Assembly: GCA_902482185.1 (NCBI GenBank)
Contig: CABSZR010000121.1
Span: 1 to 5,079, forward strand
DNA: 5,079 nt
Origin: an uncultured Collinsella sp.
GTDB taxonomy: Bacteria > Actinomycetota > Coriobacteriia > Coriobacteriales > Coriobacteriaceae
Direction: 5' to 3'
The position numbers and the translations under genes are program-made. The notes beneath the pieces were generated by a model, which saw only the letters and a program-made list of their open reading frames with translations, made no database searches and was not told the origin of the DNA. Of this stretch, positions 1 to 5,079 are shown one piece after another (the stretch's first letter is position 1; every line of letters begins with the position of its first letter).

Positions 1-133
1 TCGACCCGACGAGGGCGTTACGCGTATCGTCGTGGCCAAGAACCGTTCGGGCCCGATCGGCGACGTCGATCTGATGTTCCTGCCGGCATCCACCAAGTTC
101 TATGAGCTTGATGGGGCACATGCCGAGGAGTAG
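1..133 (+). CDS. dnaB: Replicative DNA helicase DnaB, C-terminal end (partial)
   Basis: This is the last 43 codons of a gene entering from the left; the first full codon is at position 2 and the stop TAG is at 131-133. The visible peptide has the closing segment of DnaB-type helicases: a hydrophobic strand, then AKNRSGPIG, then an alternating strand (DVDLMF) and a short aromatic tail (TKFYEL). In characterised DnaB proteins the Lys-x-Arg pair of this segment reaches into the neighbouring subunit's ATP site as a lysine/arginine finger; here that is K13 and R15 of the fragment. DnaB is the hexameric ring helicase that unwinds DNA ahead of the replication fork. The Walker motifs lie outside the window, so the call rests on the C-terminal motif and on the following purA, a neighbour consistent with dnaB. 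A RecA-fold relative cannot be fully excluded. Confidence 0.85.
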   Translation, partial: RPDEGVTRIVVAKNRSGPIGDVDLMFLPASTKFYELDGAHAEE

Positions 134-160
134 GACAGGCGCCCGTTGCACGGGTATACT
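132..160 (+). promoter_or_regulatory. Probable sigma-70 type promoter for purA
   Basis: A -10 hexamer TATACT lies at 155-160. Seventeen bases upstream is AGGACA at 132-137, matching the TTGACA consensus at 4 of 6 positions. The -35 overlaps the dnaB stop codon. Transcription would start near 167, giving a leader of about 60 nt before purA. A small inverted repeat, CCCGT/ACGGG (142-146/150-154), sits in the spacer. This is the best-spaced pair in the gap, but only motif similarity supports it. Confidence 0.45.
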
Positions 161-217
161 GGGAATGTTTTGTGCTTCTGCGTGCCGGCGTGGCGCGTAG
201 ACAGTCCATGAATGTAA

Positions 218-1513
<1,296 letters not shown>

Positions 1514-1535
1514 TCGGGACTATTTGGTTATTGCG

Positions 1536-1583
1536 ATATACCCCTTTGCAGCCCGGACGGGCGGCCGAGGGGTATATTTGCTT
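1536..1583 (+). terminator. Probable intrinsic terminator after purA
   Basis: A perfect 10-bp stem (ATATACCCCT 1536-1545 with AGGGGTATAT 1568-1577) continues inward. It goes through one G-T pair, a two-pair GC step between single mismatches, and GCCC/GGGC (1551-1554/1559-1562) around a four-base loop. The T-rich stretch ATTTGCTT follows, although it is not an uninterrupted T run. The hairpin begins 23 bases after the purA stop. It is most simply a terminator, possibly leaky, because no clear promoter for purD is visible downstream. A role as a regulatory leader of purD is the alternative. Confidence 0.5.
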
Positions 1584-1608
1584 GCAAAGGGCTCGCGCGG
1601 AGCGGGCC
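1542..1608 (+). promoter_or_regulatory. Possible alternative RNA pairing in the purD leader
   Basis: CCCTTTGCA (1542-1550) is an exact 9-base inverted match to TGCAAAGGG (1583-1591). This pairing shares bases 1542-1545 with the terminator stem, so the two cannot form together. A further hairpin lies at 1590-1596/1602-1608: seven pairs, one of them G-T, around the loop GCGGA. These elements cover most of the 118-nt gap upstream of purD. The layout resembles a terminator/antiterminator pair, but no known riboswitch consensus was recognised and the function is inference only. Confidence 0.3.
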
Positions 1609-1618
1609 GTTCATCCAT

Positions 1619-1626
1619 AGAGGAGG
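1619..1626 (+). promoter_or_regulatory. Ribosome binding site that fixes the purD TTG start
   Basis: AGAGGAGG is a near-perfect Shine-Dalgarno ending five bases before the TTG at 1632. The reading frame is open back to an ATG at 1464, but that start would lie inside purA and add 56 residues unrelated to the family. This site therefore decides the start. Confidence 0.8.
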
Positions 1627-1631
1627 CACCC

Positions 1632-2936
1632 TTGAAGGCGGACACTCAAACCATCGACATCCTGTTGTTGGGCAGCGGCGGCCGCGAGCATGCTCTGGCA
1701 GCTAAGCTCGCTGCATCACCGCGCGCCGGCAAGCTCTACATTGCGCCGGGTAACGGCGGCACCGCGAGCTGCGGCGAGAACGTTGTTCTCGACGACTGCG
1801 ATCCTGCGGCCGTGGCGGCGTTTGCGCAGAGCCACGGATGCGGACTTGTGGTAATTGGCCCCGAGGCTCCGCTCGTGGCGGGCGTGGCCGACGCCGTGCG
1901 CGCGGCGGGTATTCCCTGCTTTGGCCCGGGTGCCGAGGGCGCCCAGATGGAGGGCTCCAAGCTGTTCTCCAAGCAGCTCATGGAGCGCGCCGGTATCCCT
2001 ACGGCGGCCTACGGCTCGTTTACCGACGAGGCTTCGGCTCTTGCCTACGTGCGCGAGCAGGGCGCCCCGCTGGTCGTCAAGGCCGACGGCCTTGCCGCGG
2101 GCAAGGGCGTTATTGTGGCAACCGAGCTTTCGCAGGCCGAAGAGGCTGTGCGGGAGTGCTTTGGCGGCACCTTTGGGGATGCCGGCAACACGGTGGTTAT
2201 CGAGGAGATGCTCGTTGGCCCCGAGTGCTCGCTGCTGGCCTTTACCGACGGCAAGACCGTTCGTCCTATGGCTACCTCGCAGGATCACAAGCGTGCACTC
2301 GAGGGCGACAAGGGCCCCAACACCGGTGGCATGGGCGTCTACAGCCCGGTGCCCATCGTGACCGACGAGGAGCACGCCACCATGGTGAAGGTCATGGAGC
2401 AGACCGTGGCAGAGCTCGCCGCCGAGGGCATCGACTACCGCGGCTGCCTGTACGGCGGCTTTATGCTTACCCCCGCCGGTCCCAAGGTGCTGGAGTTCAA
2501 TGCCCGCTTTGGCGATCCCGAGACGCAGGTCGTGCTGCCGCGTCTTAAGAACGACCTGGTCGAGGTCATGCTTGCCTGCGCCAACTGCGAGCTCGATCAG
2601 GTTGAGCTCGATTGGCGTGACGAGTGGGCCGTGGCCGTTGTCCTGACGAGTGCGGGCTATCCCGGCAGCTATGAGAAGGGCAAGGTCATCACCGGCATCG
2701 AGGATGCCGAGGCCATGGAGAATGTGACGGTGTACCACGCCGGCACCGCTGTGGTGGATGGCAAGCTCGTGACCAACGGCGGTCGCGTACTCGCCGTGAC
2801 CGCGCTGGGCGACACGTTCGAGAACGCTCGCGACCTTGCCTACGAGGCCTGCGAGAAGATTGATTTTGAGGGCAAGACCCTGCGCCACGACATTGGCCTG
2901 CGTGCGCTGCGCGGCCGCGACGCCTGGGATGCCTAA
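1632..2936 (+). CDS. purD: Phosphoribosylamine-glycine ligase (GAR synthetase)
   Basis: This 434-residue ATP-grasp enzyme of the cytoplasm condenses 5-phosphoribosylamine with glycine to give GAR, the second step of de novo IMP synthesis. [12 protein letters not shown] (11-22) is the typical N-terminal dinucleotide-fold loop. GPEAPLVAG (76-84) and [15 protein letters not shown] (100-114) follow. The ATP-grasp core includes [13 protein letters not shown] (148-160), the [10 protein letters not shown] region (191-200) and [20 protein letters not shown] (216-235). [14 protein letters not shown] (292-305) fits the GARS signature, with metal-binding Glu and Asn residues nearby (LEFNARF). The C-terminal domain ends with the usual RHDIGLRAL segment. 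A TTG start is chosen because AGAGGAGG precedes it at ideal spacing and the family N-terminus begins just after it. The stand-alone length, without PurM or PurN fusion, is usual for bacteria. It probably shares a transcript with the Nudix gene 21 nt downstream. Confidence 0.97.
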   Translation: MKADTQTIDILLLGSGGREHALAAKLAASPRAGKLYIAPGNGGTASCGENVVLDDCDPAAVAAFAQSHGCGLVVIGPEAPLVAGVADAVRAAGIPCFGPGAEGAQMEGSKLFSKQLMERAGIPTAAYGSFTDEASALAYVREQGAPLVVKADGLAAGKGVIVATELSQAEEAVRECFGGTFGDAGNTVVIEEMLVGPECSLLAFTDGKTVRPMATSQDHKRALEGDKGPNTGGMGVYSPVPIVTDEEHATMVKVMEQTVAELAAEGIDYRGCLYGGFMLTPAGPKVLEFNARFGDPETQVVLPRLKNDLVEVMLACANCELDQVELDWRDEWAVAVVLTSAGYPGSYEKGKVITGIEDAEAMENVTVYHAGTAVVDGKLVTNGGRVLAVTALGDTFENARDLAYEACEKIDFEGKTLRHDIGLRALRGRDAWDA

Positions 2937-2942
2937 AATCCG

Positions 2943-2948
2943 AGAGGA
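2943..2948 (+). promoter_or_regulatory. Ribosome binding site for the Nudix gene
   Basis: AGAGGA ends immediately before an ATG at 2949, which is too close to serve it. It stands nine bases upstream of the in-frame ATG at 2958, which is therefore preferred. A second in-frame choice is the ATG at 3015, with AAGAGGA at 3001-3007. That start would remove 19 residues of the acidic N-terminus. Confidence 0.55.
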
Positions 2949-2957
2949 ATGAGACGG

Positions 2958-3653
2958 ATGGACGATAAGAACGAAGAGCTCGTGGACGCGCAGATCGTCG
3001 AAGAGGACAGCCGCATGTATGGGCACGCCGAGGGCGAGCCTGGTGGCGAGGTCGCTGACGAGCCGGCGCTGGTGCTGGGCGACGACGACCCGCATGACGC
3101 CCTGCTGCACGAGAAGATTCTTTCGGAGGAGTGCGCCTGGAAGGGCAAGATCCTCGACGTCCACCGTCTTGAGGTCGAGCTGCCCAACGGTCACCGCAGC
3201 GCCCGCGATATCGTTCGCCATCCGGGTGCGGCGGCCGTTGTGGCACTGACCGAGAGCGGCAAGATCGTACTGGTGCGTCAGTACCGCACCGCCATCGACC
3301 GCGTGACGGTCGAGATTCCCGCCGGCAAGCTCGATCCGGGCGAGGACCCGCTCGATTGCGCCAAGCGCGAGCTGCACGAGGAGACGGGCTTTAAGGCCGG
3401 CCGCATTCGCTTTTTGACGTCGATTGTCACGACCTGCGGTTTTTGCGACGAGATCATTCACATCTACCTGGCTACCAAGCTCGAGTTTGATGCGCCCGAT
3501 CCCGACGATGACGAGTTTGTCAACGTTGACCTGGTACCGCTGCACGAGCTGATCGACGCCGTGCTCGACGGTAAGATCGAGGACGCCAAGACCGTCGTGG
3601 GCGCCTTGGCCTGCGATAGCATCGCTCACCGACTAGGCGGGGCTGAGCTGTAA
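2958..3653 (+). CDS. Nudix hydrolase, NudF/ADP-ribose pyrophosphatase-like
   Basis: This 231-residue protein carries a complete Nudix box at 123-145 (G123, E129, R137-E138, E141-E142, G144), the metal site for cleaving nucleoside diphosphates linked to another moiety. The order of flanking segments matches NudF-type ADP-ribose pyrophosphatases: VELPNG (73-78), the IVRHPGAAAVVAL strand (85-97), VRQYR (106-110), EIPAGKL (119-125), and a loop followed by DEIIHIYLA (164-172). The likely reaction is ADP-ribose to AMP plus ribose 5-phosphate in the cytoplasm. Two features are odd. The proline usually found about 15 residues after the box is Cys160, which forms a C-x-x-C with Cys163. Residues 1-48 are a highly acidic extension (17 Asp/Glu, 2 Lys/Arg) absent from short family members. 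The gene follows purD by 21 nt and is probably co-transcribed. Family membership is firm; substrate specificity is less sure. Confidence 0.88.
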   Translation: MDDKNEELVDAQIVEEDSRMYGHAEGEPGGEVADEPALVLGDDDPHDALLHEKILSEECAWKGKILDVHRLEVELPNGHRSARDIVRHPGAAAVVALTESGKIVLVRQYRTAIDRVTVEIPAGKLDPGEDPLDCAKRELHEETGFKAGRIRFLTSIVTTCGFCDEIIHIYLATKLEFDAPDPDDDEFVNVDLVPLHELIDAVLDGKIEDAKTVVGALACDSIAHRLGGAEL

Positions 3654-3691
3654 CGAGCGGGAATGATCTCGCAGGTTTGTGTAAGTCAGCG

Positions 3692-3791
3692 AAAGCGCCC
3701 CATTTGAGACAAGGTGGCCTAAAAGAGGAGGGAAGCGTATGGATATACGCGACCGACGATTGAAGGCCAGATTGTCCAAATGGGGCGCTTG
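3692..3791 (+). repeat. 100-nt palindromic element with long inverted arms
   Basis: AAGCGCCCCATTTG (3693-3706) is an exact inverted match to CAAATGGGGCGCTT (3777-3790). After one bulged A (3707), GACAA (3708-3712) pairs with TTGTC (3772-3776), for 19 pairs in total. Inside are TGGCCT/AGGCCA (3715-3720/3764-3769) and a hairpin GCGTAT/ATACGC (3735-3740/3745-3750) with loop GGAT. The direct repeat CAGCG flanks the element symmetrically, at 3687-3691 and 3792-3796. The element fills most of the gap before the ABC exporter. It may be a structured leader RNA or a MITE-like insertion; I cannot name a known family. Confidence 0.6.
3726..3731 (+). promoter_or_regulatory. Strong alternative ribosome binding site inside the element
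   Basis: AGGAGG stands seven bases before an ATG at 3739 that is in frame with the ABC exporter. Initiation here would add 33 residues to the protein. The added codons include ATA, CGA twice, AGA and several TTG or AAA, which are uncommon in the neighbouring genes, and the ATG lies in a hairpin stem. I treat it as a secondary or leader start, not the main one. Confidence 0.4.
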
Positions 3792-3806
3792 CAGCGTCGA
3801 GACGAA

Positions 3807-3834
3807 ACGCGGTTTGGTAAAACCGCGTAAGGTG
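3807..3834 (+). promoter_or_regulatory. Hairpin abutting the ABC exporter ribosome binding site
   Basis: ACGCGGTTT (3807-3815) and AAACCGCGT (3820-3828) form a perfect 9-bp stem with loop GGTA. The Shine-Dalgarno-like AAGG (3829-3832) begins at the next base, five bases before the ATG at 3838. An in-frame GTG at 3832 is a weaker possible start. There is no T tract after the stem, so it is not a terminator. It could present or occlude the ribosome binding site. Confidence 0.4.
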
Positions 3835-3837
3835 ATT

Positions 3838-5079
3838 ATGTTTAGAAGGTTTTTGTCTTATTACAAGCCCCAGATGGGGCTTTTTGTTGCTGATACTATT
3901 TGTGCCCTGGTGCTTGCCGCCATTGACCTGGCGTTTCCTATTATTCTGCGCAATCTGACTGGTGGGCTCTTTACCCAGGGTCAGGCTGCTATTATGCAGG
4001 CGCTCGGTATGATCGCGGTTGGTCTGGTGCTGATGTATGCCATCCGTTGCGCCTGTCGCTACTTTGTGAGCTATTGGGGCCACGTGATGGGCGCGCGCAT
4101 GGAGTCCAAGATGCGTGAGGACCTGTTCGATCAGTACGAACGGTTTAGCTTTGCATACTTCGATCGCAACAGCTCGGGTGACATGATGAGCCGTGTGGTC
4201 AACGACCTGTTCGATATCTGCGAGGCGGCGCACCACGTGCCCGAATGGATCATTATCTGCGGTATCGAGATCATCGGCTCGTTTGTGATTCTGTTTACCA
4301 TCGCGCCGGTGCTCGCACTCGCCATGGCAGTGGTGACGGCGGTGTTCGCGGTCATTATGTTTTGGCAGAACATGCGCATGCGCGAGGTCTTTAGCGATAA
4401 CCGCAAAAAGATTAGCGGCATCAATGCGCAGCTGCAGGATTCGCTGGCGGGCATGCGCGTGGTCAAGAGCTTTGCCAATGAGCAGACCGAACGCTCTAAG
4501 TTTCGCGCCTCGAACAATCGCTATCTTTCGTCCAAGGAGAACATGTATCATGCCATGGGCGTCTACACTGCGACGTATGGCCTGCTCTCGGGCGTGCTCT
4601 ATGTGATTGTGGTGCTGCTCGGCGGTTGGCTCGTTGCCCAGGGTCAGCTGCAGGCGGTCGATATGGCAACCTTTGCGCTCTACATTTCGCTGTTCTGCAC
4701 GCCGCTCGAGACGCTCGTCAATTCGGCCGAGACGTATCAGAAGGCCATCGCCGGCTTTAAGCGCATGGATGAGGTACTCTCGACTGTCCCCGATATTCAG
4801 GATAAGCCGGGTGCTGCGGATCTGCAGGTGACGGCTGGTGCCGTGGAGTACCGCAACGTGTGCTTTAACTACGAGGATGTTGAGCTTGGCTCGGACGATG
4901 GGGCACGTCCCGTTATCGACCATATGGATCTGTCCATTAGGCCCGGTCAGACCATCGCTTTGGTTGGCCCCTCGGGCGGCGGCAAATCGACGACTTGTTC
5001 GCTGTTGCCGCGCTTTTACGACGTTGCCGGCGGCTCCATTAGTATCGACGGCCAGGATGTGCGCGACGTGACGCAGCAG
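3838..5079 (+). CDS. ABC exporter half-transporter, permease fused to ATPase (partial, 3' end missing)
   Basis: The 414 visible codons encode the membrane domain and the start of the nucleotide-binding domain of an MsbA/LmrA-type (type IV fold) exporter. Such proteins dimerise in the cytoplasmic membrane and use ATP to move lipids, peptides or drugs. Hydrophobic stretches at about 15-37, 54-78, 137-157, 158-177, 243-265 and 276-290 fit six membrane helices. The cytoplasmic loop FDRNSSGDMMSRVVNDL (108-124) and the segment DSLAGMRVVKSFANE (201-215) are typical of the ABC_membrane family. In the ATPase, Tyr345 is the likely A-loop residue and GPSGGGKST (377-385) is Walker A. The window ends before the Q-loop, so the signature and Walker B are unseen and roughly 160 residues are missing. 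The ATG at 3838 matches the usual family start (a short basic segment, then YYKP). In-frame starts exist at 3832 (GTG) and 3739. Substrate and partner subunit are unknown. Confidence 0.9.
   Translation, partial: MFRRFLSYYKPQMGLFVADTICALVLAAIDLAFPIILRNLTGGLFTQGQAAIMQALGMIAVGLVLMYAIRCACRYFVSYWGHVMGARMESKMREDLFDQYERFSFAYFDRNSSGDMMSRVVNDLFDICEAAHHVPEWIIICGIEIIGSFVILFTIAPVLALAMAVVTAVFAVIMFWQNMRMREVFSDNRKKISGINAQLQDSLAGMRVVKSFANEQTERSKFRASNNRYLSSKENMYHAMGVYTATYGLLSGVLYVIVVLLGGWLVAQGQLQAVDMATFALYISLFCTPLETLVNSAETYQKAIAGFKRMDEVLSTVPDIQDKPGAADLQVTAGAVEYRNVCFNYEDVELGSDDGARPVIDHMDLSIRPGQTIALVGPSGGGKSTTCSLLPRFYDVAGGSISIDGQDVRDVTQQ
3865..3888 (+). terminator. Terminator-shaped hairpin inside the start of the ABC exporter gene
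   Basis: AAGCCCC (3865-3871) and GGGGCTT (3876-3882) form a 7-bp stem with loop AGAT, merging into the T tract TTTTTGTT (3881-3888). This has the shape of an intrinsic terminator but lies in codons 10-17 of the exporter. It may be an attenuator working with the upstream palindrome, or a coincidence of the codons for KPQMGLFV. The stem is short, so confidence in termination activity is modest. Confidence 0.35.

Noticed and set aside
142..175. CCCGT/ACGGG hairpin after dnaB as a terminator
   Set aside because: The stem is five pairs with a three-base loop, and the T-rich stretch is displaced by about 12 bases. It also coincides with the better-supported promoter spacer.
1514..1542. Promoter for purD using TATACC at 1537-1542 or an extended -10 near 1532
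   Set aside because: The paired -35 positions match poorly, and the hexamer lies within the terminator stem.
1716..3629. 637-residue minus-strand open frame across purD and the Nudix gene
   Set aside because: It spans two clear genes and their intergenic gap antisense, with a low-complexity translation and no family motif. It is a codon-bias shadow.
3657..3682. Small hairpin GCGGGA/TCTCGC followed by AGGTTTGTGT after the Nudix gene, considered as a terminator
   Set aside because: The stem has only six pairs including a G-T, and the tail is not a T tract. It is too weak to call.
3704..3732. TTGAGA (3704-3709) as a -35 box for the ABC exporter
   Set aside because: It matches the -35 consensus at five of six positions, but the bases 16-18 further on are G-rich with no -10-like hexamer.
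3520..4923. 467-residue minus-strand open frame opposite the Nudix end, the leader and the ABC exporter
   Set aside because: The sense strand carries well-defined Nudix and ABC exporter motifs, and the antisense peptide has none.

Overview
This 5,079-base window is GC-rich bacterial DNA with strong third-position GC bias. Four genes and one gene end lie on the + strand. The sequence and the order dnaB–purA–purD suggest a high-GC Gram-positive of the Coriobacteriia type (a Collinsella-like gut actinomycete). That assignment is inference from protein style and gene order; no marker RNA is present.

Layout. Bases 1-133 are the last 43 codons of the replicative helicase gene dnaB. A probable sigma-70 type promoter overlaps the dnaB stop codon and leads to purA (227-1513), adenylosuccinate synthetase. 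The 118-nt purA-purD gap holds a strong imperfect hairpin with a T-rich tail, best read as the purA terminator, and a competing downstream pairing. purD (1632-2936), phosphoribosylamine-glycine ligase, starts at a TTG codon behind a strong Shine-Dalgarno. A NudF/ADP-ribose pyrophosphatase-like Nudix hydrolase follows 21 nt later (2958-3653) and is probably co-transcribed with purD. After a 184-nt gap comes an ABC exporter half-transporter (3838 to the window end), cut just after Walker A.

How the genes fit together. PurD makes an early intermediate of IMP, and PurA takes IMP towards AMP. A NudF-type enzyme would hydrolyse ADP-ribose to AMP and ribose 5-phosphate, both of which connect to the same nucleotide pool. 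The exporter belongs to a separate transcriptional unit or a conditionally expressed tail.

The most unusual part is the gap before the exporter (3654-3837) and the first codons of that gene. It contains a 100-nt palindromic element with long inverted arms, nested hairpins and a flanking 5-bp direct repeat. A 9-bp hairpin then abuts the ribosome binding site. A terminator-shaped stem with a T tract lies inside codons 10-17 of the transporter. One arm of the element could alternatively pair with the 3' side of that terminator. This could be a cis-acting attenuation device, or a small mobile repeat (MITE-like) that landed in the leader. The sequence alone does not decide between them.
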